NCBI GenBank assembly: GCA_015067075.1
Contig: SVND01000003.1
Span: 1 to 64,000, forward strand
Reading direction: 5' to 3'
Source: Oscillospiraceae bacterium
Lineage (GTDB): Bacteria; Bacillota; Clostridia; Oscillospirales; SIG530
Length of the DNA stretch: 64,000 nucleotides
Below, piece by piece: positions 47,997 to 57,246 of the stretch. Made by a program: the position numbers and the translations under genes. How positions within the stretch are numbered: the stretch's first letter is position 1; each line of letters starts with the position of its first letter. A model generated the notes under the pieces. It did not search any database, was not told where the DNA came from, and worked only from the letters and a program-made list of their open reading frames with translations.

Positions 47997-49442
47997 TTAT
48001 TTTACGCGAAGAAGTACTGCTTCACCTGATTTCAACGTCACGTTGAATCCTGCTTCTGTTTTTGCTATGCACTCGGAGCCGTCAAAGCTCTTCCAGCTCG
48101 AATCAGCGCTGTCAAACCATTCTAGTTCCTCTCCGCTTAAATCGTTAAGTCCAAAAACATTTGCGGGCGCATCCGTTGCAAATTCAAAGTTCATAAGATA
48201 GAATGAGCCGTCATCGTAAAAACCGACCATGCCGTTTTCGCCTTCCACCTTGCCCAACTCGCCGTATGCTTCATATTCAGGCGTTTTTCCTCCTGCACCT
48301 GTTTTTATCTGATAGACGCAATCCAGCTTCTTATCTGCAAGCTGATTGCCAACGGGGACAATATCCTTGGCGATATTCTGTACGAAATAATATTGCTCTG
48401 TTGGCTCAAAATCATATGTAACGAGTCCGCCGTTCTTCGATCCAAGATCTTCTCCTGCGTGCTTCAAATTCATCAACGTGAAATATGAAACGCACTTACA
48501 GCCGTAAACGAGATTGAGATTTGCTTCCCAAAGAAGCTGAGGCTGTTCAAGATATGAATAGCTCCAATGCTGGCTTGCTAAAACTATCAACGCTGTCGGA
48601 ACATCTGCACCTTTACCTGCCATAGCGACTTCGTAAAGGTCATCCAAATAACCTTTTTTATTCCTATGCGTAACAGGATTATTCACAAAGTCATATCTGT
48701 CCAATGAAATAGCATCCGGCGTACACACCTCAACGAATTTTGCCATATATTCTTCAAAAGTCGCACAGCCAAGCTGCTGTTCTTTTGCATACGACGGGAA
48801 AAGATTTATCAGCACGGGGCGATTCCTTTTGTCATATCTGCGGAAGGCATCCGTAATCATTGAAAGCGCCTTGAAATGCGTAGCGGAAGGCTCGTCACGA
48901 AGCTGCCATTCGACAACATTCGGTATATCGCCGTAATCGGAAATAATTCTTGCTACAGCTTGATTTATCTTTCCCTGACCGGGTAAATTATCTTCCGTGC
49001 GAGAATTGTACGTCCAAAGCTCATGGTGCAAATAAAGGCATATATCCATGCCGTATTTTTCTGCCCAAGCCGCAACTTCTTTTACTTTAGCAGGGTTATT
49101 TTTACCCTGCAACGCCATGCGTGTAAAGCCGCAGTCGGCGATGAGCTTGACTATCTCCTCGGTGCACTGTTCAGGGTCAGGTCCGAAATAATATGTAAAA
49201 ACAAATTCCTTATATGCGTTGCGATCCATATTTATCAGCTCCTCAGGTATCGGTGTCGGCGTAGGTGTAGCCGCAGGGGTAGGCGTTACCGTCGGCGTCG
49301 GCGTGAGCGTTGCCGTCGGAGTAGGTGTAGACGTTTCAGTTATCGTAGGTGTCGGTGTTTCTTCAACAGTAGGCGCTTTATTGCAAGCAAAAAGTGTAAG
49401 CAAGGCAAGCACTGCCAAAGCAACGATCAGAATCTTTTTCAT
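47997..49442 (-). CDS. Lipoprotein with Thr/Pro linker and glycosidase-like TIM-barrel domain
   Basis: Lipobox LLTLFACNK; (TPT)n linker; NVVEWQLRDEPSA resembles acid/base strand of clan GH-A enzymes. Confidence 0.6.
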   Translation of the reverse strand: MKKILIVALAVLALLTLFACNKAPTVEETPTPTITETSTPTPTATLTPTPTVTPTPAATPTPTPIPEELINMDRNAYKEFVFTYYFGPDPEQCTEEIVKLIADCGFTRMALQGKNNPAKVKEVAAWAEKYGMDICLYLHHELWTYNSRTEDNLPGQGKINQAVARIISDYGDIPNVVEWQLRDEPSATHFKALSMITDAFRRYDKRNRPVLINLFPSYAKEQQLGCATFEEYMAKFVEVCTPDAISLDRYDFVNNPVTHRNKKGYLDDLYEVAMAGKGADVPTALIVLASQHWSYSYLEQPQLLWEANLNLVYGCKCVSYFTLMNLKHAGEDLGSKNGGLVTYDFEPTEQYYFVQNIAKDIVPVGNQLADKKLDCVYQIKTGAGGKTPEYEAYGELGKVEGENGMVGFYDDGSFYLMNFEFATDAPANVFGLNDLSGEELEWFDSADSSWKSFDGSECIAKTEAGFNVTLKSGEAVLLRVK

Positions 49443-49593
49443 GCTATCATTCCTTTAAAATGTTTTATTTAAATATACCTTATTTTCGGCAAATTGTCAA
49501 GCCTTTTTCGCTCGTCGTCGCATTTGCGGTGCTTTGATTGCGTATTATTTTTAAAAAATAACGCAAGTGTAAAACGCTTCATAGTTAGACATA

Positions 49594-49622
49594 TTGACAA
49601 TGAAATTTTTTTAGTATATAAT
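49594..49622 (+). promoter_or_regulatory. Sigma-A type promoter
   Basis: TTGACA, 17-bp spacer, TATAAT upstream of the 49655 ORF. Confidence 0.75.
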
Positions 49623-49641
49623 TAAAATATATACCAAAATC

Positions 49642-49735
49642 AGGAGGGTACATTATGAAAAAAGCTGTGATAATCATTTCCGTATGTCTTGTTTTCCTTT
49701 TTAGTGTCGTTCTCTTAGCTATTGTAAACAGACCT
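49642..49735 (+). repeat. 94-bp direct repeat, copy 1 (RBS + signal anchor)
   Basis: Differs from 50774-50867 at 3 positions. Confidence 0.9.
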
Positions 49736-50755
49736 GCAGTTACACTTGATTCTAATCTTTTAAATGCACCCTTTGCCGAGGGTGAGATCAGCATGTCTCT
49801 AAAAGGATGGACTGTGCCCGAAGAGCGAAAATACGGTTATGTCTCTTGCTTGGAAAAATCAGAGACATATATCGATGTTTCATGTACATACACCGTGGAT
49901 GATGACGGTACTCTGTATTTTTACGACACTTATAATTCTTTGATCAAAATATTTCAGGACGGCAAGCAGACCTCACAAATAGATATGCGTCAAATCTTTC
50001 CTGAGTATTTTGATGAGTTTGAAACCTGCGATTTGCTTTATATATGTGTGTCCGAAGGTCACATCTTTGCTACTGAATATTCAAATTCTTTAGTCTTAAA
50101 AATCAGCGAAGCAGGTACTGAAAAGATAAATATAAACAAAGAAAATGTACGATTCATGGAATTAAGAAAAACTATAGATGGAAAAGTTTTATTAGATATT
50201 ACCGATAATGACTATAATTACAACGGATTTTACTGCCTTTATGATCCGTCAGGCGAACTTGAACAATCTGTTCTTTATGCGCCGAATAAAACAAATTATC
50301 ACAAAATCGACACACGCGAAGGCTATTATCCTGAGATCTATCGCAATCCAAATGGGCAAACCATCAAATACACTTCACCTGATTATTGTCTGCACGAGAT
50401 ATATGTTTTAAATGAAAAGAATTGGTTAACAAATAAAATTAAATTCAACTCAAAAGAAGAGCTTCGCGACAGCGGCTACATGGGCAGCATAAGTGCATTG
50501 CATCTTGATGCAGACATCAATGGCAACATTTATTTCAGGATCAATGCTTATGAAGACGACTATGACAGGACTTTTTTAGTTAAAATCAATATAACAGATA
50601 ACACCTTGGAAAATATAGAGATACCTCATGTAGGATCCGCCAGCGACGACTCATATTCCGATTCTTTGTCCGAATCTGTTTGTCTGAACGGTGATATATT
50701 TATCCCTTATGTCAACTCGGAAGGTATTGAAATTCGTAAGTTTTCATTCGATTAA
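49655..50755 (+). CDS. Membrane-anchored/secreted protein of unknown function, paralog A
   Basis: N-terminal hydrophobic anchor; FTVADDG/YTVDDDG-type motifs suggest beta-propeller-like repeats. Confidence 0.65.
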   Translation: MKKAVIIISVCLVFLFSVVLLAIVNRPAVTLDSNLLNAPFAEGEISMSLKGWTVPEERKYGYVSCLEKSETYIDVSCTYTVDDDGTLYFYDTYNSLIKIFQDGKQTSQIDMRQIFPEYFDEFETCDLLYICVSEGHIFATEYSNSLVLKISEAGTEKININKENVRFMELRKTIDGKVLLDITDNDYNYNGFYCLYDPSGELEQSVLYAPNKTNYHKIDTREGYYPEIYRNPNGQTIKYTSPDYCLHEIYVLNEKNWLTNKIKFNSKEELRDSGYMGSISALHLDADINGNIYFRINAYEDDYDRTFLVKINITDNTLENIEIPHVGSASDDSYSDSLSESVCLNGDIFIPYVNSEGIEIRKFSFD

Positions 50756-50773
50756 GTAAAGCTGTGTTTTAAA

Positions 50774-50867
50774 AGGAGGGTACATTATGAAAAAAGCTGT
50801 AATAATCATTTCCGTATGTCTTGTTTTCCTTTTTAGTGTCGTTCTCTTAGCCATTGTAAACAAACCT
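50774..50867 (+). repeat. 94-bp direct repeat, copy 2 (RBS + signal anchor)
   Basis: Differs from 49642-49735 at 3 positions. Confidence 0.9.
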
Positions 50868-51866
50868 ATCGATTTAATTACCGTAGATTATTTCACTATA
50901 CCATTAGTCAAAGGCGAAAAGGTTGACATAGACTTTAAGCTCGAATCCAACTCATGCGCATTTACTGTAGCCGACGACGGTACGATATATGCATATGAGA
51001 TATACGGAGGCACCTCCTTGCTCATGGGCTTTCGTGACGGCGAACAGGTCTGGCAAGCAGATATGCGTCAGCTTTTCGATTACGGCTTTAACGAGCTTCT
51101 CGGCTGCCGCCTTTCTCAATTACACTACGCAAACGGATATATCTACGCTTTTGAAAGCGCAAGCGACTCTATTTTAAAGATAAACGAAACATCGGCTGAA
51201 ACACTTGATATTGAAATACGAAACGGAGACGAATGTATCATAAGAAAAACAAACGATGGTATGCTTTTCGCTCATATCATGGATGATGAAACGCACGACA
51301 TTTCCACTTACTGCGTTTACGACCCGTCAGGCGAAACCGCTCCCGGTGAGCTTTTGACCCAGCCGAATGATACGGATGGCTATCTGCTCCATTCGGAAAA
51401 CTATTATTCTTACGATCTCGAAAACCGCTTTGAATTCCTTACACCCGACGGCAATATTATCCGCTGTGTAGATGATTTTGACAAGAATAACTCTTTCCAT
51501 ACGATAAAAATTTTCGACAAAAACTATGAGCTTTTGGATAAATTCTCTTTTGACATCGATTTTAGTTCCAATTCACTCAACGGTAAGACTGTAGCTTCAG
51601 ATTATTTCACAACTTACTTGTATGCTCCCATCGGCGCTGACGCAAAGGACAACATTTATTTCCCAATATTCTTTGCAAAGAATAAGGACAGAGATTTTCT
51701 TCTCAAGGTAAATGTTGCATCCAAAACAGTCACAGCCATTGAGATATGCTCTCCCGTTTCATCTTACGATCTGCTTGTTTCGGCAGACGGCGACGTGTAT
51801 ATGGGATATGTTGAAGACGGAGAACTAAAGCTTTTAAGGTTTACTTTCGATAAACAGAAAGGATAA
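50787..51866 (+). CDS. Membrane-anchored/secreted protein of unknown function, paralog B
   Basis: Near-identical first 27 aa to paralog A, divergent remainder with similar layout. Confidence 0.65.
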   Translation: MKKAVIIISVCLVFLFSVVLLAIVNKPIDLITVDYFTIPLVKGEKVDIDFKLESNSCAFTVADDGTIYAYEIYGGTSLLMGFRDGEQVWQADMRQLFDYGFNELLGCRLSQLHYANGYIYAFESASDSILKINETSAETLDIEIRNGDECIIRKTNDGMLFAHIMDDETHDISTYCVYDPSGETAPGELLTQPNDTDGYLLHSENYYSYDLENRFEFLTPDGNIIRCVDDFDKNNSFHTIKIFDKNYELLDKFSFDIDFSSNSLNGKTVASDYFTTYLYAPIGADAKDNIYFPIFFAKNKDRDFLLKVNVASKTVTAIEICSPVSSYDLLVSADGDVYMGYVEDGELKLLRFTFDKQKG

Positions 51867-51933
51867 AATCGGAATTTTTATAATTATTAAAAAGAACCTA
51901 TGGATCGCATAGGTTCTTTTTTTATATTCTGCT

Positions 51934-52209
51934 TTAATGAACTATTTTTTTGTCGTTGTTTTTATTTATAAAATATACTACAAGATTTACACTGACCATC
52001 AAAAGATTTATTATATAGACGGCAAGTACAAAGCTGATATTATTTGTGTATATTTTCGCAATTATACCTGCGACGTATCCGACAATGATAAGCAAAATAA
52101 AACTCAGGCTCATGGATCTTGCCGTTTTAGCTTTAATATTTTTATAAACGGATACGGGCCATGAACAGCCGAAGCAAACAAGCATTACAGTTTCCAAAAT
52201 CTCAGACAT
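51934..52209 (-). CDS. SemiSWEET/PQ-loop-like small membrane transporter
   Basis: Three hydrophobic helices; CFGCSWPVSVYKNIKAKTARSMSLSFILLIIVGYVAGI PQ-loop-like pattern. Confidence 0.7.
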   Translation of the reverse strand: MSEILETVMLVCFGCSWPVSVYKNIKAKTARSMSLSFILLIIVGYVAGIIAKIYTNNISFVLAVYIINLLMVSVNLVVYFINKNNDKKIVH

Positions 52210-52296
52210 AATACATTCCTCCAAAAAAATATTTTCAGTATCTATATTATATCATTGACTTTTCATAATGTCCAATATATAATATTTATATAAATA

Positions 52297-52311
52297 ATAA
52301 CTTTTAGTTAT
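52297..52311. promoter_or_regulatory. LysR-type operator candidate
   Basis: ATAACT-TTT-AGTTAT inverted repeat in the divergent intergenic region. Confidence 0.45.
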
Positions 52312-52324
52312 ATAAGGAGCAAAT

Positions 52325-53191
52325 ATGGAGCTTACACAAATTAAATATTTCCTCGAAGCCGCACGGACACAGCACATAACAAAAAGCGCACAGCGTTTAC
52401 ACATTGCACAGCCCGCTCTCAGCAAGGCTATACACAATTTGGAACAGGAGCTCGGTGTGCCGCTTTTCATGCGAAGGGGCAGAAACATCCGTTTGACGCA
52501 GTATGGCGAATACCTTAGGGACAAGCTTTCACCCGTTATGACTGCTGTAGACGGCATTCCCGATGAGCTTTCACATATGACGGAAATTGAAAGCAGAACC
52601 ATTCGTTTAGCAGTATCTGCCGCATCAACTCTCGTTACACAAGCCATAATCGAATATAAGCGCAATCATCCTCAAGTGAATTTTCACGTTATACAAAACC
52701 CCGATAACGAGCTTTTTGATATTGAAATTACAACTGCACCCATATATGAAAAAGCTGTGGACGAAAGCGTTTTTGTTTGTACTGAAAAAATATTTATCGC
52801 CGTGGCGGACAACGAAAAATATAACAACATTGACAGCATAAATCTTGAGCAAATTAAAGACGAGGGTTTTATCAGCCTTTTCGGTTCGAAACAGCTTCGC
52901 AGTATTTGTGATAGCTTTTGTCAAATTGCAGGCTTTTCTCCCAGTATAATTTTTGAAAGTGACAGTCCTGATGCTGTAAAAAACATGATAGCCGCTAGCA
53001 TCGGCATCGGCTTTTGGCCTGAATTTACATGGGGAAGCACAAATAACAGCCACATAAAGCTTATAGAAATAGTATCGCCCATCTGCAAACGTGATATAAT
53101 CATAAAACATAAAAGTATTAAAACCGATACAAAAATCACCGAAAGCTTTTTTCAATTTTTAAAGGAATACTTTTTGAGCAGGAAAATGTGA
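52325..53191 (+). CDS. LysR family transcriptional regulator
   Basis: MELTQIKYFLEAARTQHITKSAQRLHIAQPALSKAIHNLEQELGVPLFMRRGRNIRLTQYG. Confidence 0.93.
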   Translation: MELTQIKYFLEAARTQHITKSAQRLHIAQPALSKAIHNLEQELGVPLFMRRGRNIRLTQYGEYLRDKLSPVMTAVDGIPDELSHMTEIESRTIRLAVSAASTLVTQAIIEYKRNHPQVNFHVIQNPDNELFDIEITTAPIYEKAVDESVFVCTEKIFIAVADNEKYNNIDSINLEQIKDEGFISLFGSKQLRSICDSFCQIAGFSPSIIFESDSPDAVKNMIAASIGIGFWPEFTWGSTNNSHIKLIEIVSPICKRDIIIKHKSIKTDTKITESFFQFLKEYFLSRKM

Positions 53192-53273
53192 TTTACCTCC
53201 TTTGTGTGCATATTCGGTGCAAGACCGTAATAAACTATACCATGCAATATGTGTACAGGCAAGGAGGACAAAC

Positions 53274-54203
53274 GTGGCTTTTTATATTTACGACGAGGAA
53301 AAACAGCTTCCCGAGGTGATCTTGCTCGGTGACGGCACAGAAAACAGCACAGATGGCACGCACGATGAGCTTGATGACGAACCGAAAGAAAGCTTTGTTC
53401 CCACACAAAACGAGCGAAAAAAGCCTTTTCCCTCATCTGTTTTTGCTGTGCAATGCTTTTTTTCCGCCTTGCTTATTCTCGTTGTTGTAATAATTAAGTG
53501 GACCAACACCTTGCCGTCCGACTCTGCTTCGGCTATGGCTCAAAGTATTTCTCACGGCGCAAGCTTTTCCGAGCTTAACGAGCAGCTTTGGAGCATTATC
53601 GAGGAAAGTGAGCTTCTGTCTTACGCATTTAACACCCCCTCCGATGCAACCGCCGTTTACAAGGATATTATTGTGCCTGCAAAAAAAATCGAAACCTTTT
53701 CCGTAAGCTACGGTATACACGGCTGGCAAACGGCAGAAAAAGATTACTTTTCACCCTATATCCCTGCCGCGCGCATATCCGCACTCGGCACTTTGAAAAA
53801 GCACACACCGAGCTATGCTTTCATTGCGCCTGTTATGGGGCGTATAAGCTCTCCCTTCGGCGACAGAATAGATCCCATCGACGGCAAAACAGCCTTTCAC
53901 AAGGGAATAGATATTGCCGTACCTTCCGGCACTGCCATCTGCGCTGTCGCCACGGGCTTTATTTCCTCCGTCGGACAAACGGAATCATACGGAAACTGCG
54001 TTACCGTCGCTCACAGCGGCGGCTATTATTCATTTTACGCCCATTGTCAGAAGATACTCGTCAGCGAAGGCGATACCGTTTCACAAGGCGATATAATTGC
54101 ACTTGTGGGGTCTACCGGTAAATCAACGGGAAATCACCTGCATTTTGAGCTCCGTCACGACGGTATTTACGTCGATCCCCTTGACTTTTTCACGATACCA
54201 TGA
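53274..54203 (+). CDS. M23 (LytM) family peptidase domain membrane protein, SpoIVFA-like
   Basis: GTG at 53274 after GGAGG; single TM; GRISSPFGDRIDPIDGKTAFHKGIDIAVPSGTAI...GNCVTVAHSGGYYSFYAHC...GSTGKSTGNHLHFELR. Confidence 0.85.
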   Translation: MAFYIYDEEKQLPEVILLGDGTENSTDGTHDELDDEPKESFVPTQNERKKPFPSSVFAVQCFFSALLILVVVIIKWTNTLPSDSASAMAQSISHGASFSELNEQLWSIIEESELLSYAFNTPSDATAVYKDIIVPAKKIETFSVSYGIHGWQTAEKDYFSPYIPAARISALGTLKKHTPSYAFIAPVMGRISSPFGDRIDPIDGKTAFHKGIDIAVPSGTAICAVATGFISSVGQTESYGNCVTVAHSGGYYSFYAHCQKILVSEGDTVSQGDIIALVGSTGKSTGNHLHFELRHDGIYVDPLDFFTIP

Positions 54204-54805
54204 GCTTTGCTTTGAAAATAGGACGTGTTTATTTTTCTCCTGTCACGGTAGTAACAGCTTTGATGATAGTATATTTATCGGAAAGCGCGTTTGCGCTTTT
54301 AATATACGCTTTTGCGGCGATACACGAGCTTGGACACCTTACTTGCATGAAGCTTTGCAAAATAAAAACGGAAAGAGTTGATATTTATCCTCTTTCCGTT
54401 GCTATAACGCCTGATAAAACGCGTTTTTTGACATATCGCCAGCAAGCAATAATTGCCGCAGGCGGACCGCTTACAAGCCTTTTTTCCGCCGTCCTTTTCC
54501 TTGCCGTCGGTCACTTTTTTCATTTCACCTCATTGCCTATTTGCGTTTTCGGCAATCTTTGGCTTTTCCTTATAAATATGCTTCCTATACCGCTTTTGGA
54601 TGGAGGTAAAATCTTTGAGTCTTTCATAATGACTCGGACAGATTTTATTAAAGGAGAACAAATTTGCAAAATATGTGCATATACAGCTTGCGCCGTCAGC
54701 GCACTGGCGGGCTGTTACATTTTTTACATAACAAAATACAATGCATCGCTGCTTATAACGTCCATTTACATGGCTATCTCGCTATATTTTTCGCCTCGCT
54801 CATAG
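54200..54805 (+). CDS. M50 family site-2 protease, SpoIVFB-like
   Basis: AAIHELGHLTCM (HExxH) and INMLPIPLLDGGKIFE; 4-nt overlap with upstream gene. Confidence 0.85.
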   Translation: MSFALKIGRVYFSPVTVVTALMIVYLSESAFALLIYAFAAIHELGHLTCMKLCKIKTERVDIYPLSVAITPDKTRFLTYRQQAIIAAGGPLTSLFSAVLFLAVGHFFHFTSLPICVFGNLWLFLINMLPIPLLDGGKIFESFIMTRTDFIKGEQICKICAYTACAVSALAGCYIFYITKYNASLLITSIYMAISLYFSPRS

Positions 54806-55492
54806 CTTGCTGTAGGGGCATACGCGCAGGCAAATGCCGCAAACAGCTCCGCGGCCCACATCCTTATACGTTTTCATATTTGCCGAGCATTTTGCCGCGT
54901 CAAAAACTGTATCTCGCGATGCACCCGGCACGTAAAGCGCGCCCGTTATGGCTTTTGCTGGACACGCATCACGGCACGCCGTGCATTCTCCGCATCCGTT
55001 TTCAATTATTTCAGCTTCCGCTTCAAAGGGTATGTCTGTCAGCACCGTTGCAAAACGGAGCTTTGCACCGTGCTCTGGGTTTATGAGAAGTCCCGACCTG
55101 CCGATAAAGCCCAATCCCGATGCTACAGCCGCCGTTTTATGAGGAAAGACTCCGCGGAAGGATTCCTTGTCGTCGGCTGTGCTTTGTGAAGCCGCTATGG
55201 GGAATGCCTGTCCGCCTGCACGCTCAATAAGCGTTGCCGCGTCGAAGGCAAGCTGATCCAAGCGCGCATTGGCTGTCCTATACTGCTGAAAATACATAAT
55301 AGACGGTCTATCCTCGATGGTTTTCAGTACCGCATCTGGTAGCTTTACAGCAATTGATACAGCATAGGGAAGCTCAGGAAAAGGCAGCTGCACCTGCGAA
55401 GGAATTCGGCAGAAGCCAACCTTCGCCGCACCGTTTTCCGTGAGCTTTTTCGTTATTTCCTTTTGCAATTCCGATACCATATATCTCTCCAA
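54800..55492 (-). CDS. Epoxyqueuosine reductase-like 4Fe-4S protein
   Basis: CGECTACRDACPAKAITGALYVPG and CGICLRVCPYS double ferredoxin motif. Confidence 0.83.
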   Translation of the reverse strand: MERYMVSELQKEITKKLTENGAAKVGFCRIPSQVQLPFPELPYAVSIAVKLPDAVLKTIEDRPSIMYFQQYRTANARLDQLAFDAATLIERAGGQAFPIAASQSTADDKESFRGVFPHKTAAVASGLGFIGRSGLLINPEHGAKLRFATVLTDIPFEAEAEIIENGCGECTACRDACPAKAITGALYVPGASRDTVFDAAKCSANMKTYKDVGRGAVCGICLRVCPYSKL

Positions 55493-55497
55493 AGCAA

Positions 55498-56862
55498 TCA
55501 GACAAGTATTTTTTCATCGGGCAATGGCTTGAATTTCCGTTTGACCACGAAAAAGCAAACCAACAAAATAAGCGCCGTTATTACCCATGAAACAGGGTAT
55601 GAAAGGAAGAGCGTTTCCAGCGTTCTGTTTGCCTTGAATATTGTATATATCCAAGCTATACGCAATCCGCATACACCTAAAACAGACACGAGCATAGGTC
55701 CTAACGACGAGCCCATACCACGCAAAAGTCCCACGAGCACGTCCATTATACCGCAGGTAAAATACGTTGTGGCAATTATAGACATACGGATAGCACCGTA
55801 TTTAATGACTTCGGGATCGGATTCATATATGCCGATAAGCGGCTCGCGAGCCAAAAATGCCGCCGCGCCTAAAACAAGCCCTATAACGCTGACATATATT
55901 ACGGAAACTCGCGCAACATAGCTGATGCGGTTATATTTTTTCGCACCGATATTCTGTCCCATAAAGGAAAGTGCCGCTTGATGAAACGCATTCATCGCTA
56001 CCCAGATAAAGCCCTCGATGTTTGCCGCGGCAGTATTTCCCGCCATAACAATTGTTTCAAAGCTGTTGACGGAGCTTTGTATGAGCACGTTTGAAATAGA
56101 GAAGGTCATGCCCTGAAGTCCCGAGGGGATACCGACCTTAGCCATGCCGATGACCTTGTCCTTGAATATGCGAAGTCTCTTTAGATCAAGCCTCATGCAT
56201 CCGTCGTAATTGCAAAGGTTCAGCGTTACCAATACGGCAGAAACAGCCTGCGATACTGTCGTTGCGATAGCAACACCCGCAACGTCCATATGAAACACGA
56301 TTACCGTAAACAAATTCAAAATCACGTTTACAACGCCCGCAATAGCAAGGTATATCATGGGGCGTTTTGTATCTCCTACGGCTCGCAAAAGCGATGCACC
56401 GAAATTGTAAAGCGACATAAACGGCAATCCGACAAAATATATTCGCATATAAAGCGTCGCTTTATCTATAACATCGTCGGGGGTATCCATAAGGGCAAGC
56501 ATCGGCTTCGAAAGGAAAAATCCGATTATACCGACTATAACGCCGCCTACCAATGCAACAGTTATGGCTGTGTGCACAGTTTCGTTTACGTCCTTATCCT
56601 GTCTTGCACCGTAATACTGGGCAACCAAAACGGATGCACCGACTGACAGACCAAGCAAAAGATTTACTATAAGATTGACAAGCGAGCCCGTACATCCTAC
56701 TGCGGACAGCGATTCCTTGCCTGCAAAGTTTCCGATAACCACAAGGTCTGCGGCATTGAAAAGAAGCTGCAGCATGCTTGACAGTATAAGCGGTATAGCA
56801 AACACGAGCATTTTGCCCCATAAGCTGCCGCTAGTCATATCTATTTCATATTTTCTACTCAT
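55498..56862 (-). CDS. MATE family efflux transporter
   Basis: IDMTSGSLWGKMLVFAIPLILSSMLQLLFNAADLVVIGNFAGKESLSAVG; about 12 TM segments. Confidence 0.93.
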   Translation of the reverse strand: MSRKYEIDMTSGSLWGKMLVFAIPLILSSMLQLLFNAADLVVIGNFAGKESLSAVGCTGSLVNLIVNLLLGLSVGASVLVAQYYGARQDKDVNETVHTAITVALVGGVIVGIIGFFLSKPMLALMDTPDDVIDKATLYMRIYFVGLPFMSLYNFGASLLRAVGDTKRPMIYLAIAGVVNVILNLFTVIVFHMDVAGVAIATTVSQAVSAVLVTLNLCNYDGCMRLDLKRLRIFKDKVIGMAKVGIPSGLQGMTFSISNVLIQSSVNSFETIVMAGNTAAANIEGFIWVAMNAFHQAALSFMGQNIGAKKYNRISYVARVSVIYVSVIGLVLGAAAFLAREPLIGIYESDPEVIKYGAIRMSIIATTYFTCGIMDVLVGLLRGMGSSLGPMLVSVLGVCGLRIAWIYTIFKANRTLETLFLSYPVSWVITALILLVCFFVVKRKFKPLPDEKILV

Positions 56863-56917
56863 TTTTCGTCCTTCTTCAAAATAAAAACTTAACGCATAAA
56901 TAAAGGCAGGTATACTG

Positions 56918-57246
56918 CCTTTATTCTATAAACATCACATCTGCAAACCTGACGGCTTGCAGGAGATAAAGAGTAAGAGTGAATAGTGAATAAGTTCGGT
57001 GGATTTTCGCCGCAGGCAAAAATCTTCATTACCTCTTCACTGAATAAAGGACGCCGTCCTTTATTCTATAAACATCGCATCTGCAAACCTAACGGCTTGC
57101 AGGAGGTAAAAAGTAAGAGTGAATAGTGAATAAGTTCGGTGGATTTTCGCCGCAGGCAAAAATCTTCATTACCTCTTCACTTTTCACTATTACCTCTTCA
57201 CTGAATAAAGGACGCCGTCCTTTATTCTATAAACATCGCATCACCG
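56918..57246. repeat. Tandem intergenic repeat carrying queA 3'-end copies
   Basis: TTATTCTATAAACATC(A/G)CATC at 56921, 57061 and 57222 (third is the queA terminus), spacing 140 and 161 bp; intervening TGCAAACC...TTCAC nearly identical. Confidence 0.9.

Noticed and set aside
49219-49458. VGVGVAAGVGV... and Arg-rich repetitive plus-strand ORFs
   Set aside because: Reverse complement of the Thr/Pro linker codons of the 47997-49442 lipoprotein
56918-57246. CRISPR array
   Set aside because: Only two to three long (~140 bp) repeats containing a gene terminus; no short repeat/unique spacer pattern and no cas genes
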